Assembly: GCF_000591055.1 (NCBI RefSeq)
Contig: NC_020388.1
Location: 1,178,001 to 1,242,000, forward strand
Origin: Natronomonas moolapensis 8.8.11
GTDB taxonomy: Archaea > Halobacteriota > Halobacteria > Halobacteriales > Haloarculaceae
DNA length: 64,000 bases
Direction of reading: 5' to 3'
The notes beneath the pieces were generated by a model. The model made no database searches and was not told where the DNA came from. It saw only the letters and a program-made list of their open reading frames with translations. Below, piece after piece: positions 9,393 to 18,345 of the stretch. Position 1 is the first letter of the stretch. The number at the start of each line of letters is the position of its first letter. Both the position numbers and the translations under genes were made by a program.

Positions 9393-10138
9393 GGACGACG
9401 TCTGCCATCGGCTCGGACGACCGCGCCGTCAGCGACGTCGTCGGCTACGTCCTCGTCTTCTCGCTCATCACGCTCTCGATCGGCGCGATCACTGTGGGTG
9501 GATTCTCGACGCTACAGGACCGACAGGACGCCGAACGGATCAACAACGCCGAGCGCGCTTTCGACGTCTTCGCCGGCAACGTGGAGGACGTCTATCGGGA
9601 CGGCGCGCCGAGTCGCGCGACGGAGATGCGGCTGTCGGGGGGGACGTTGCGGTACGGGGAGCCAGTCACTATCACCGTAGCGGACGCCACTAGCTCCGAT
9701 ATAAAAACTACTGTTCAGACAACGCCGCTGGTATACGCCAATGGTCGGACGGAGATCATCTACGTCGCTGGCGCAGTGATACGGAGTGAACGCGATTCAG
9801 CAGTAATGCTTCGCGAACCACCGTTTAAAATCACTGCTGACAGCACAGTCGTGCCAATTATCGCAATAACCGCTCCGTCTGATCAACCGACGATCTCCCG
9901 GGAGTTGGCGCACACAAGAGTCGAAAGTACACGTCGGAACCCCACCCCGAATCCGGATCTATCGGCAGACGGAAACCGTATTACAATCACTGTTGAATCT
10001 CCATGGAGTGACGCTTGGGAGCGGTATTTTGATCGTCAAGCTGAGCCCGAAGCTGTCAAAAGCGATGGGCAGTCAGTAGAAATCGAGACCGATCGCATCT
10101 CGACACCGGTATCGCGAATCGATCTACACATCAGGTAA
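9389..10138 (+). CDS. pilin-like membrane protein (operon protein 5), last gene of pilus operon
   Basis: 249 residues. DDRAVSDVVGYVLVFSLITL is the class III signal-like N-terminus (AVSDVVGYVLVF is close to the ArchaeN/pilin motif). After about residue 95 the DNA becomes AT-richer (9680-10138) and codon use departs from the first third. It is the last gene of the operon; ten bases later the convergent gene on the other strand ends. From memory related to DUF7289. Likely exported and membrane-anchored or built into the fibre. Confidence 0.7.
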   Translation: MRTTSAIGSDDRAVSDVVGYVLVFSLITLSIGAITVGGFSTLQDRQDAERINNAERAFDVFAGNVEDVYRDGAPSRATEMRLSGGTLRYGEPVTITVADATSSDIKTTVQTTPLVYANGRTEIIYVAGAVIRSERDSAVMLREPPFKITADSTVVPIIAITAPSDQPTISRELAHTRVESTRRNPTPNPDLSADGNRITITVESPWSDAWERYFDRQAEPEAVKSDGQSVEIETDRISTPVSRIDLHIR

Positions 10139-10148
10139 AATCGTATCC

Positions 10149-11573
10149 TCACCCAAATTCAACCTCGACAGAGCGTTCACTCACGTGGACGTAGTTTACT
10201 AGATCAGTACCCAATTCGGGGGTTATATTATTCATCGATTTATCATGGTTAAAAATAGCGCCTTTGTTTGTGATTCCAAACTCCCGAACCACGACCGACC
10301 CATCTACGGTGATAGTTCCCCCTTGATAAAGAGTTGCGTTCGGTGCGTAGATCCCGCCAGCGTAATTAACGGTGCCGGATAGTTTAATTTCTTTACTGTC
10401 CGAATGCACGTAAATTACGAACTGTTCAGGATCACCGTTGATATTTATATCATTATTACCGGATATATCAATTCCCCCACCGCTATTTAAATACACCTCC
10501 ACAGTCCCATCACCCTCAATGTCGATGTTTCCTGCATCCGTGATTCCGTCATTATCCACATCATCGATGACAATTTTAACATCGCCATCGGTAGTGTTTA
10601 TACTCAGGTCCTGAAACTCGTCGGGGTCTTCCGTACAGTGTGTTCCCGTTGATACTGACGACGCAATCGGTCCCCACTCGGAACACTCGCCAACCTGGGA
10701 TTCGATTTCGGAATCCGCGGGTGGTGCGTCGATACCCTCTCTGTGATTTTCAACAGTCGGATTGCCGTTACTAGTATTTTTATTCGATGTGATTGCCGCA
10801 CCGAACACCGGCGACAGCGACGCGTCTAACGCTATCTTGACGGTATCGTCTTCACCGCACTCCTCCCGTGGGCTCTCCTCCATCTGGCCCTCGAAGAACG
10901 ATTGCCAGCCGGTACAGTACTCGCTCTCGATTTCGACGTACACCGTGCCCCCGGAGAGTGGGTTGGTGAGCGGGCTGTCATCGGGGTACAGCCGCTGAGA
11001 CCCCTTTTCAGAGCTGACTGCCCCGCGAACGTCACCCGACGCCGCACCGCTACCGGTCACGTTTATAATGGGAAACGTCAGCGTTTCGGCGCGGTAGTGG
11101 AACTCCGGCGGCGAGAGCATCCGGCTAAAATCGCCCTGTCGCGCCCAGACGCCGCCGCCCTGATACGCGATCTCGCGGCCGTCGTTCTCGTAGACGAGTG
11201 CCCCCATCGTGGCGTCGGCAATACACGTTCGCTCACTATCGTCGCTAATATCGTCACAGTCGTCGAAATCGCCGCTACCATCGTCGCTCCGGTCCACCCA
11301 GATCCTGACGCGCCCGGCGTCCTCCCGGACGTCGACCTGACCCTGAGAAACTCGCCCCAACGAGAAGCGCTGGTGGCCGGACTCGCCCAGCCCGACGAGG
11401 CTGGCCTTCGAGGAGAACGCCGACATCGAGTTCTCCATCTGGGAGCGCTCGGCGTCCGCGCGCGTGTTGTCGATCACGGCACCGCCGGCCGCGAGCAGCG
11501 CCCCGACCGAGAGAACCGTCATCCCGAGGATGAGGATGACCCCGACAGGGTTCGAGACGGCGCGGGTTGTCAT
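10149..11573 (-). CDS. large pilin-like surface protein with AT-rich C-terminal domain
   Basis: 474 residues. TTRAVSNPVGVILILGMTVL is a prepilin-like N-terminus with a hydrophobic helix at about 8-33. The first two thirds (to about 10,800 in DNA) use normal codons and share the general plan of the last pilus-operon protein (AEALTF... PEFHYR, then an Asn/Cys region). The C-terminal third is AT-rich and has regularly spaced beta-strand-like segments with Asn/Asp (DGDVKIVIDDVDNDG, GGIDISGNNDIN), suggesting a right-handed beta-helix or autotransporter-like exposed domain. It converges on the pilus operon and has its own promoter region. Probably a pilus-associated adhesin; the role is inferred. 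Confidence 0.7.
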   Translation of the reverse strand: MTTRAVSNPVGVILILGMTVLSVGALLAAGGAVIDNTRADAERSQMENSMSAFSSKASLVGLGESGHQRFSLGRVSQGQVDVREDAGRVRIWVDRSDDGSGDFDDCDDISDDSERTCIADATMGALVYENDGREIAYQGGGVWARQGDFSRMLSPPEFHYRAETLTFPIINVTGSGAASGDVRGAVSSEKGSQRLYPDDSPLTNPLSGGTVYVEIESEYCTGWQSFFEGQMEESPREECGEDDTVKIALDASLSPVFGAAITSNKNTSNGNPTVENHREGIDAPPADSEIESQVGECSEWGPIASSVSTGTHCTEDPDEFQDLSINTTDGDVKIVIDDVDNDGITDAGNIDIEGDGTVEVYLNSGGGIDISGNNDININGDPEQFVIYVHSDSKEIKLSGTVNYAGGIYAPNATLYQGGTITVDGSVVVREFGITNKGAIFNHDKSMNNITPELGTDLVNYVHVSERSVEVEFG

Positions 11574-11716
11574 TCCCGCAGATTCGGGCTCGATCGGATA
11601 TGAACCCTACGGCCGATTCGGGCGTCGAGGTGGCCGTAGGCGGCTGTCGGCCCCCGGCCCCCGGCCACCGGCTACCGATCGAGGGATTCGTCGGTGAGGG
11701 CCAATCCACACAGCTG

Positions 11717-11724
11717 TTTATAAG
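11717..11724 (+). promoter_or_regulatory. TATA box before the small Cys protein gene
   Basis: TTTATAAG, with a GGGAGG Shine-Dalgarno-like run at 11741-11746 before the ATG at 11764. This gene would therefore have a short leader, unlike most in the window. Confidence 0.5.
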
Positions 11725-11763
11725 CCCGCGAGATTGAAGAGGGAGGCCCGCGGCTAATCCTGT

Positions 11764-11994
11764 ATGGACCTCGATACGGACGAACTGCTGGCGTCGTTGA
11801 CCCCCCGCGAGGAGAACCCGGCGATCAAGACCTACCAGAACACGGTGTCGGTCGCCTGTCCGGCCTGCGAGGAGCCCTTCGACGACCTCGTCGTCTGCAA
11901 GCAGGACCCGACGAGCCTGAACCTCTCGAAACAGCTCGATCTCTGCGTGGGCGTCGAGGACGGGCAGGCGTTCATTTTCACGCACAAACCCTGA
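11764..11994 (+). CDS. small conserved haloarchaeal protein with one CPxC pair
   Basis: 76 residues. VACPACEEPFDDLVVCK contains one zinc-knuckle CPxC plus a single later Cys, so it may bind metal alone or as a dimer. The C-terminus GQAFIFTHKP is well formed. A haloarchaeal family with this pattern is sometimes labelled flagella cluster protein (from memory DUF7385), and here it lies next to the pilus genes, but the label is not proof of function. The start is supported by the TATA box at 11717 and the GGGAGG motif. Confidence 0.65.
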   Translation: MDLDTDELLASLTPREENPAIKTYQNTVSVACPACEEPFDDLVVCKQDPTSLNLSKQLDLCVGVEDGQAFIFTHKP

Positions 11995-12011
11995 CAGCGG
12001 GCGGTCGGCGC

Positions 12012-12326
12012 TCAGTCTGTCCCCCTGTCCTCTCCGCCGTCGCTACCCGTTGGTTCGCCGTCAGCGGCTGCGCCGTTCGACGGCCCGTCCGCATCCGGTG
12101 TCCCGCTGTCGTCCGCCGTTTTCGTCCCGTCCGCCGCGCTGTCGGCCCACGGCCCGACGCCGAAGAGACGACCGACGGTCCACCCCAACAGCAGCGGCGT
12201 GACGACGACCAACCCGCCGACGCCGACGTAGCGGACCGGCGGCGGTCGGAGGGCCAGATACGACAGGTACGCCGCCCCCACGAACGGCCAAGCGTCGTGC
12301 AGGAACGACCGCAGACGATCGAGCAT
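12012..12326 (-). CDS. small membrane protein with acidic tail
   Basis: 104 residues. The start at 12326 (MLDRLRSFLHDAWPFVGAAY) is preferred over a longer frame because everything upstream is non-conserved. Two membrane helices are seen at about 12-32 and 36-57. The C-terminal half is a soluble Asp/Gly/Ala-rich low-complexity tail. Function unknown. Confidence 0.6.
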   Translation of the reverse strand: MLDRLRSFLHDAWPFVGAAYLSYLALRPPPVRYVGVGGLVVVTPLLLGWTVGRLFGVGPWADSAADGTKTADDSGTPDADGPSNGAAADGEPTGSDGGEDRGTD

Positions 12327-12370
12327 ACTGCATCGTCTGCGGCCCCGACCCTCAACGTTCCGGAGCGCGT

Positions 12371-12799
12371 CTACACGGTAAACACCGGGCATTCCGCGGT
12401 CCGCAACACGCGGTCGGCGACGCTTCCGACGTGTGGCGTCTCGGACCCGCCGCTGCCGTGTTTCCCCATCACGATGACGTCCGCGTCGATCGACTCGGCG
12501 TACTCGACGATCTCTTCGTGGGGGAACCCGCGGTGGAAGTACGTCTCGGCGTCGACGTCGTGTGTTTCGGCCCGCTCGGCCAGCTCCCGCAGGTCCGAGT
12601 TCGCCTCCGCTTCGAGTTCCTCGAGGGCGAGTTCGTAGTTCGACAGCGCCGGCGTCGTGCCGTGCCGCGCTTCGTCGATGATGCGCACGAAGTGGACGGC
12701 GGCCTCGTTGTCCCTCGCGATACCGAGCCCGTGTTCGATACCCCGTTCGGCCGAGTGACTTCCGTCAGTCGGGATCAGGATCGTCTCGTACTCAACCAT
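12371..12799 (-). CDS. universal stress protein (UspA family)
   Basis: 142 residues, the family's usual size. YETILIPTDGSHSAERGIEH is the N-terminal beta1/alpha1 with the Asp that contacts nucleotide, and DVIVMGKHGSGGSETPHVGS carries the G-x2-G-x9-G-S ATP-binding motif. The start at 12799 (MVEYET) is chosen over 12847 because the family begins with this strand. Cytoplasmic, probably ATP-binding and induced by stress; the partner is unknown. Confidence 0.9.
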   Translation of the reverse strand: MVEYETILIPTDGSHSAERGIEHGLGIARDNEAAVHFVRIIDEARHGTTPALSNYELALEELEAEANSDLRELAERAETHDVDAETYFHRGFPHEEIVEYAESIDADVIVMGKHGSGGSETPHVGSVADRVLRTAECPVFTV

Positions 12800-13019
12800 A
12801 CGTGTGACCGCAACGTTGTGGCACAAATGTGTGTCGGTGATTATCACTGCATACGAGGGCCGTCGGCCACCAGAAGGATTATATACGGGTCCCGTTCACA
12901 CCTATCCGGTTTCCGGCGGACGACACACATCCCTGTCCCGTCGTCGCGACGGAAACCGGGCAGTCGCGGCCACCGGGCCGCGCGCTTTGACACGTATCGG
13001 GGGACGCCGAACGGAGCAC

Positions 13020-13643
13020 TCACTCCGGTGAGGGCGGCGGGCAGCCCCGCCGTCTATCGAGGAACGTCCGCTCGCCCGTCGAAAGGTTCCGCGCCCGGTA
13101 GGCATCGAGACCCTCCTGATACGTCGTCTCCGAGCGGTCCTCGGCCGGTTTCGCTGCGGGGCGTTCGAGTACGAGTTCGGCGATGCCGGTCGTTTTGCCG
13201 GTGAAAGAAAACCCCGCGCGGTAGAGCGCCTGGTAGGCGAAGGGGTTGTTCACCGCGATGCGGAGCCGGTCGTAGCCGCGGTCGGCCCCACAACGGGCGA
13301 GAAACCGACAGAGTCGCGGGCCGAGACCCTCCCCCCGGAGGTCGTCCCGAACGGTGACGTACCGGAGCCAGAGAACGCCCGGATCGGTCCGATCCCCGTT
13401 GAACGCGACGGCGGCGAGGACGTCGGCATCGTACTCTCCGTCCGCGTTGTGACCGTCCCCGGGCGAGATCGATTCGTCCGGCGGTTCGGACACCGACGGC
13501 TCGGCCCGATCTGCCCGATCGGAAGCCCCGATCACTGCTTTCCCGGTGTTCGACATCACGAACTTCCCGGCGTAGCTGAACCGTCGGTGATCGAGCCGGA
13601 GCGTCGGGCCCTCCTCCGGCCACCCGAGCAAACGCGGTTCCAT
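13020..13643 (-). CDS. GNAT family N-acetyltransferase
   Basis: 207 residues. WLRYVTVRDDLRGEGLGPRL holds the acetyl-CoA binding motif A (V-x-x-x-x-R-G-x-G), followed by AYQALYRAGFSFTGK, motif B. An insertion of about 25 Asp/Ser-rich residues before motif A (residues 40-70) is typical of haloarchaea. It transfers an acetyl group from acetyl-CoA to an unknown amine. Divergent from the methyltransferase gene with only 51 bases between starts. Confidence 0.8.
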   Translation of the reverse strand: MEPRLLGWPEEGPTLRLDHRRFSYAGKFVMSNTGKAVIGASDRADRAEPSVSEPPDESISPGDGHNADGEYDADVLAAVAFNGDRTDPGVLWLRYVTVRDDLRGEGLGPRLCRFLARCGADRGYDRLRIAVNNPFAYQALYRAGFSFTGKTTGIAELVLERPAAKPAEDRSETTYQEGLDAYRARNLSTGERTFLDRRRGCPPPSPE

Positions 13644-13694
13644 ACCGGCGGTTGGAGGGCAACCGGGTTATGTCCGGCGCTCGATCCCCTGTTC

Positions 13695-14264
13695 ATGCGC
13701 TGGGACGTCCGTGCCTTCGATCTGTTCGCGCCGGTGTACGACTCGTTCATGCCGCCGACCGATGGGGTCGCCCTTCGGAAGGCCCTTGCCGTCGCCGACC
13801 GCGAGGTCGATCGAGTCCTCGACGTCGGTGGCGGTTCCGGGCGGGTCGCCGGCGAGACCGGGGCGACAGTCGTCGATCCGGCCCGGGGAATGCTCCGGCG
13901 TGCGCGACGCCGGGGGCTTGAATCCGTCCAGGCGAGCGCGACCGATCTCCCGCACCCTGACGGATCGGTCGACGCCGTCGTCGTGGTCGACGCGTTCCAT
14001 CACTTCCCCGCGGGACAGCGGTGTCTCTCGGAGATGGCTCGCGTCCTCGCGCCCGGGGGCGTCCTCGTGATCACTGACTTCGACCGCGGAACGCGGCTCG
14101 GATGGGCGCTCGATCGGGCCGAACGGCTCGTCGGGTTCGATTCGACGTTTTACACCGTCTCGGAGCTCGAATCCGCGATCGGATCGGCCGGGTTCGAGGT
14201 GAAACCGATCGAGTACGGCTTTGAGACGACTGTCGCGGGCGTGAAACCGCCCGCCGACCGTTGA
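13695..14264 (+). CDS. class I SAM-dependent methyltransferase
   Basis: 189 residues. VDRVLDVGGGSGRVAGE is motif I for S-adenosylmethionine binding; SATDLPHPDGSVDAVVVVDA holds motifs II/III; LSEMARVLAPGGVLVITDFD is the post-III strand typical of UbiE/Methyltransf_11 enzymes. The ATG at 13695 is chosen because an upstream in-frame extension lies antisense to the acetyltransferase gene. The substrate (small molecule or quinone type) is not evident. Confidence 0.85.
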   Translation: MRWDVRAFDLFAPVYDSFMPPTDGVALRKALAVADREVDRVLDVGGGSGRVAGETGATVVDPARGMLRRARRRGLESVQASATDLPHPDGSVDAVVVVDAFHHFPAGQRCLSEMARVLAPGGVLVITDFDRGTRLGWALDRAERLVGFDSTFYTVSELESAIGSAGFEVKPIEYGFETTVAGVKPPADR

Positions 14265-14294
14265 GGGAAGCGGAGATGCGGGCGCTGTGACCGC

Positions 14295-14708
14295 CTACCG
14301 GAGTTTGAAATAAATGAACCGCCAGGCAGACAGAGCGACGGTTCCACCGACGAGCATGACGACGGCGAACGCTACCTCGGCACCGCGTCCGCGGAGCGCA
14401 ACGACCCGGATCGCCATCCCGACGACCGCCGCCGGGATCCACGAGCGGATCGCGAGCGGGATCGAGGAGTTGGGCGCCGATCCCCCGCCCGGGGAGTACG
14501 CGCCGACGAGCGGCGCACATAGGAGCCATCCGAGGACGAACGGCCCGGCGGCCAGGAGGTAGATGCTCGGATCGGCCAACAGCTGTTCGGTGGTCGAGTG
14601 CTGGAGCGTCCCGGCAAGGAGAAACGCCAACAGGACCGCGACGTCACCGACCGCGATGGGCCAGGTGCCCGCGTCGAGGCGCTGTTGGAGGAACGACTGA
14701 TCTGCCAT
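14295..14708 (-). CDS. DUF3054 membrane protein
   Basis: 137 residues with four predicted membrane helices (about 16-35, 48-70, 85-104, 112-133). GDVAVLLAFLLAGTLQH and GPFVLGWLLCAPLVGAY match the DUF3054 family pattern. Starting at 14708 (MADQSF) leaves a short cytoplasmic N-terminus. The function of the family is unknown. The 110-bp repeat copy at 14748-14857 begins only 40 bases upstream of this start, so it overlaps the promoter region. Confidence 0.75.
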   Translation of the reverse strand: MADQSFLQQRLDAGTWPIAVGDVAVLLAFLLAGTLQHSTTEQLLADPSIYLLAAGPFVLGWLLCAPLVGAYSPGGGSAPNSSIPLAIRSWIPAAVVGMAIRVVALRGRGAEVAFAVVMLVGGTVALSAWRFIYFKLR

Positions 14709-14747
14709 ATCGGGCGTTCGGTGGCGGGGGTTCAAACCCTTGCGGAT

Positions 14748-14857
14748 TCGCGCTGGTGGCCGAACTCACATGACACCGGCGCACGAGTGAGCCGACGGTC
14801 GCTCCGTCGAACGGCGTGCGTCCCGTGCGTCGTGTACGTCCTTTCGTCCGTCAGTAT
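14748..14857 (-). mobile_element. 110-bp inverted-repeat element, copy A
   Basis: On the minus strand this runs from ATACTGACGGAC to CCACCAGCGCG and aligns without gaps over 110 bases to copies at 40652-40761 and 53282-53391. Shared core: ACGACGCACG, CGCCGTTCGACGG and TCACTCGTG. The ends are imperfect inverted repeats (consensus ATACTGgTGGACgAA). This copy is the most diverged and occupies the region upstream of the DUF3054 gene. Confidence 0.65.
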
Positions 14858-14909
14858 CACTCACGCGCCGACGGTGGCACCCGGATCACCGATCGGAGGT
14901 GACGTCCGG

Positions 14910-16217
14910 TCACGACCCGGCGTTTGTTCCCCCGAGGTCGGCCCCGGCCGGCGGCCGGAGGACGAGCGCCGCGAGGCCGGCCGCGAGCGCGAGCGCGCCG
15001 CCGAGGGCGAACGTCGGTACCCAGCCGAACGCCGCGACCAAGAATCCAGTCACCGTCCCGGCCAAGACGCCGCCGCCGACCTTCGCGGAGTAGATCACGG
15101 CGTAGTTGCTCGAGGAGTGCTCGGCGCCGTAGTAGTCCGAGACGATGGCCGGAAAGTAGACGTACAGTGGCGAGGAGAAGAACATCGCGCCGACCACTGT
15201 TCCGACGAACGCGACGGGCGCGTCGGCCGTCCCCGCGCCGATGAGCCCGAACCGGAAGAGCCCGGCGAGCGCAAAGGAGACGGCCATCACACGTACCCGG
15301 CCGAAGCGATCGGAGACCTCGCCGAGGACCATCCGCGAGACGCCCGCCGCGACCGGCAGGAGCGTGGCAGACACCGTGGCGACGACCGCCGCGAGCCCGA
15401 GCTGTTCGGCGAAGCGGACGACGTTCGCGACGACGAGGAGGTCCGCGCCGGCGGTCGCGACGAACATCGCGTAGAGTACCCAGAACTGCCACGTCTTCAG
15501 CATCTCCCGGGTCGTGTAGGCCCGCCCGCGGAGCGAGGCGGCCAACGCTCCGTCGCCGGTGTCGTCGGCCCCGTCCTCGCGGTCGAGCCAGTCCTCGGGC
15601 GGATCCCGCAGCAGGACCGCCCCGGCGAGCAGGACGACGAGGATAGCCACGCCGACGTTGCGGAGCACGTCGGTGTAGCCGGCGACGGTAGCGTTCGCCC
15701 GAACGTATGGCACGACGAGCGCGCTCCCGCCCGCAAAGGCCATCGTTCCGACTCCGGTCGTGAGTCCCATCCGGTCCGGGAACCACTTGACGGCGGTGTT
15801 GACCGCGATGGTGTAGATGATGCCGACGCCGATCGCCCCGAGCGAGTAGAGAACATACAGTTGCCAGACGCTCCTCGCGTAGGCGAGACCGACGTAACCG
15901 CCGCCCGCGAGGACGGCCGCGAGATAGATCAGGTTGCGGGGCCCACGACGGTCGCGCCACCATCCCGCCGGCATCTGCGACAGGGACTGAAACACGACAT
16001 AAAAAGAGAACACGGCACCGAGGGCGGGCAACGCGATGTCGAGGTTCTCGGCCAGCGGCCCCTCGATCGACGACCAGACGTACTGATAGGGACTGACCGC
16101 GGCCATCATCCCCGCGGCGGCGACGATCTGCCACCACCGCGAGAAGCCGAGGATCGCCTTCGCGCGCCGGGCGTAGTTGATGCCGGCTCCGTCGTCCGCC
16201 GGGGACGCTTCGTCCAT
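14910..16217 (-). CDS. OFA-type MFS transporter
   Basis: 435 residues with 12 membrane helices in two groups of six. GWWRDRRGPRNLI is MFS motif A between helices 2 and 3 and GEVSDRFGRVRVM is its repeat in the second half. SPYQYVWSSIEGPLAENL and the SYFPAI-like YFPAIVSDYYG resemble the oxalate/formate antiporter branch. The start at 16217 follows a TATA-like box (GATTTAAT, about 16242-16250 on this strand), indicating a leaderless transcript. Carries a small anion across the membrane; the substrate is inferred only from family. Confidence 0.8.
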   Translation of the reverse strand: MDEASPADDGAGINYARRAKAILGFSRWWQIVAAAGMMAAVSPYQYVWSSIEGPLAENLDIALPALGAVFSFYVVFQSLSQMPAGWWRDRRGPRNLIYLAAVLAGGGYVGLAYARSVWQLYVLYSLGAIGVGIIYTIAVNTAVKWFPDRMGLTTGVGTMAFAGGSALVVPYVRANATVAGYTDVLRNVGVAILVVLLAGAVLLRDPPEDWLDREDGADDTGDGALAASLRGRAYTTREMLKTWQFWVLYAMFVATAGADLLVVANVVRFAEQLGLAAVVATVSATLLPVAAGVSRMVLGEVSDRFGRVRVMAVSFALAGLFRFGLIGAGTADAPVAFVGTVVGAMFFSSPLYVYFPAIVSDYYGAEHSSSNYAVIYSAKVGGGVLAGTVTGFLVAAFGWVPTFALGGALALAAGLAALVLRPPAGADLGGTNAGS

Positions 16218-16632
16218 CAGTCGCGGCTTCTTTCCCAGGGGGATTAAATCGACTGGCTTCGATCGCGAGGTCGTGTTCGGATACACGAGCCGACAGCCGG
16301 AGCACGTCTCTCTGTGACCGCCTCCACGAACGACGTGGTGGCTTTTTTGAAGCACCGCGCGCTCCCGGCCGACGTACCGGCAAAGGAAACGAAGCCGCCG
16401 CGAGCGACGCGATTTCGGCCGGCGTGGCCGAGTACCTACAGAAGCAGCCCGGCACCAACCAGTGTCAACGCTTCGCCCACCGGACGAAAGACGCCGCCGG
16501 GGGCCACCGAAGCGCACGACGCACAAGACGCTCGACCGCGTTCGCTCGCTCGTCGCCGACGCCTCCGGAGCACCGATCGGGCCGGCTCCCGGCGGGACGC
16601 CGAAACCGGCGTTTGCGGGATGACAAGCGAGC
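16218..16632. other. non-coding stretch upstream of the MFS gene
   Basis: Apart from the MFS promoter region (16218-16260) I see no supportable gene. Short frames exist on both strands, but their composition is Arg/Ser/Pro-rich as expected from out-of-frame GC-rich DNA. Confidence 0.5.
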
Positions 16633-16839
16633 TCAAGCCTTAATTTTTGACATGGATTCAACCTCTCTCCCGAGAGCATCAAGATCCTTTTGACTGAACA
16701 AGAACGATGCTCCGGTCGCCTCTCCGTCCCTGTCTTGCACGATCGGGGTCTCACAGTAACATATCGTGTGACGTTCTATTGAGACTCCATCAGAACCAGT
16801 CTGTTGAACATAGAGGTCGTAGTTGGCACGAAAAATGCG
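16633..16839 (-). pseudogene. 5'-truncated fragment of an unknown gene
   Basis: An open frame of 68 codons ends with TGA at 16633-16635 but has no start: an in-frame TAA lies immediately upstream (16840-16842). The residues look coding rather than random (IFRANYDLYVQQTGS, ICYCETPIVQDR, GASFLFSQKDLDALG) and the DNA is AT-richer than the surroundings, suggesting a transferred gene that was truncated. No family recognised. The rest of 16218-16997 shows no convincing gene. Confidence 0.45.
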
Positions 16840-16997
16840 TTATTTTCCTAAAATGAATCCTGAATCGGCCGATAGAACGTGCCTGCGAACGTGCCGCTGT
16901 AGATCCTGCTAGAGTTCGTTGATTTTCAGAGGAGCGTGCTGAATAGAACCCAGACACCCCATTGGCGGCGGCGGTACACACACCGATCGCTGCTCGC

Positions 16998-18185
16998 TCA
17001 CTCGTTGCGGGGGTTCGATGGATGGTAGTCAGTGTCGTACTCGCCGGGACGGCCGTCGATCCGGTCCGGGTTGATCCGCCCGCCCAACAGCATGAAATCG
17101 AGCACTGTCAGATACAGCATGGCCTCGACGACCGGAACGCCCCGCGGCGGCAGGACGGGGTCGTGGCGGCCGATGACCTGTGCGTCGTCGACGACCTCGT
17201 CGGTCTCCCAGTCGGCGGTCTGTTGTTCTTTCGGGATCGACGTCGGCGCGTGCCAAGTCGCCTCCCCCCAGATCGGCTGGCCGGTTGTGATCCCGCCCTG
17301 AAGCCCGCCGTGGTCGTTGCCGACGGGGACGGGATCGCCTGCCTCACTCTCGGTTTCGGGATGGTCGCCCTCGTCGAACGTCCAGTCCTCGTTGCGTTTG
17401 GAGCCGGTTGCCGTCCGGGCCTCGGCCCCGAGGCCGAACTCGACGTGGGTCGTCGCGGGGATGGAGAACATCGCCTGCCCGAGTCGGGCGGGGAACGAGT
17501 CGAACCGCGGCGCACCGAGGCCCCGTGGAACGCCACGGACCTCGAAGGCGATCGAACCGCCGATGGAGTCGCCGGCCTGTTGGTACTCGTCGATCAACGC
17601 CCGCATCCGCTCGGCTGTCTCGGGGTGGCCACACCGGACCTCGTTGTCCTCGGCGTGTTCGCACATCTCCTCGAAGGAGACGTCCGGCGCCTCGACGTCG
17701 CCGATCTGGTTGACGTGGGCCTTGATCCGGACGTCGTGCTGTGACCGGTCGAGCACCTGTTTGGCGACCGCGCCGGCGGCGACCCAGTTGACCGTCTCGC
17801 GGGCCGACGACCGCCCGCCGCCACCCCAGTTTCTGGTGCCGAACTTCGCGGAGTAAGTGAAGTCGCCGTGGCTCGGTCGTGGGGCGGTGATAAACGGTTC
17901 GTACTTCCCCGATCGGGCGTCTTTGTTCTGGATGACCATCCCGATCGGCGTCCCGGTGGTGTACCCCTCAAGCGTCCCGGAGTTGATCCGGACCTCGTCG
18001 GGTTCGCCGCGACTCGTCGAGATCTTCGATTGCCCGGGCTTGCGCCGGTCGAGTTCGCGCTGGATCGCTTCCTCGTCGAGTTCGACGCCGGCCGGACAGC
18101 CCGAGACCGTGACACCCATCGCATCGCCGTGGCTCTCCCCGTACGTCGTCACCTGAAAGAGCCGCCCGAATCGGTTTCCGTTCAT
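16998..18185 (-). CDS. aroC: chorismate synthase
   Basis: 395 residues, full length. NRFGRLFQVTTYGESHGDAM is the conserved N-terminus with the catalytic His; GGGGRSSARETVNWVAAGAVA and RHDPVLPPRGVPVVEAM are the other two signatures. It converts 5-enolpyruvylshikimate-3-phosphate to chorismate with reduced FMN, the last step of the shikimate pathway. A cataaa-type TATA box at 18211-18216 (minus strand) about 26 bases upstream indicates a leaderless mRNA. aroA, the preceding enzyme, lies about 1.2 kb away in the same orientation. Confidence 0.97.
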   Translation of the reverse strand: MNGNRFGRLFQVTTYGESHGDAMGVTVSGCPAGVELDEEAIQRELDRRKPGQSKISTSRGEPDEVRINSGTLEGYTTGTPIGMVIQNKDARSGKYEPFITAPRPSHGDFTYSAKFGTRNWGGGGRSSARETVNWVAAGAVAKQVLDRSQHDVRIKAHVNQIGDVEAPDVSFEEMCEHAEDNEVRCGHPETAERMRALIDEYQQAGDSIGGSIAFEVRGVPRGLGAPRFDSFPARLGQAMFSIPATTHVEFGLGAEARTATGSKRNEDWTFDEGDHPETESEAGDPVPVGNDHGGLQGGITTGQPIWGEATWHAPTSIPKEQQTADWETDEVVDDAQVIGRHDPVLPPRGVPVVEAMLYLTVLDFMLLGGRINPDRIDGRPGEYDTDYHPSNPRNE

Positions 18186-18210
18186 TACTGGTCTGTACGG
18201 ACGGGGATGG

Positions 18211-18216
18211 TTTATG
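18211..18216 (-). promoter_or_regulatory. TATA box of aroC
   Basis: CATAAA on the minus strand, 26-31 bases before the aroC ATG at 18185, within the 160-base divergent region shared with the IMPDH/GMPR gene. Confidence 0.5.
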
Positions 18217-18345
18217 TTTTCTACTCGCGGGGGGCACCTCGGCGTCTGTTTGAGAGATTGTCGAAGCCATCTCTGCCTCGTGCGGTGTCGTCCGTCGATC
18301 GACGGTCTTATGTTCCGGAATTTGTTACCTGCGAAGGGTTTGTGT

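Noticed and set aside
14726-14742. tRNA T-arm-like GGGGGTTCAAACCCTT
   Set aside because: No acceptor, D or anticodon arm at the right distance on either side.
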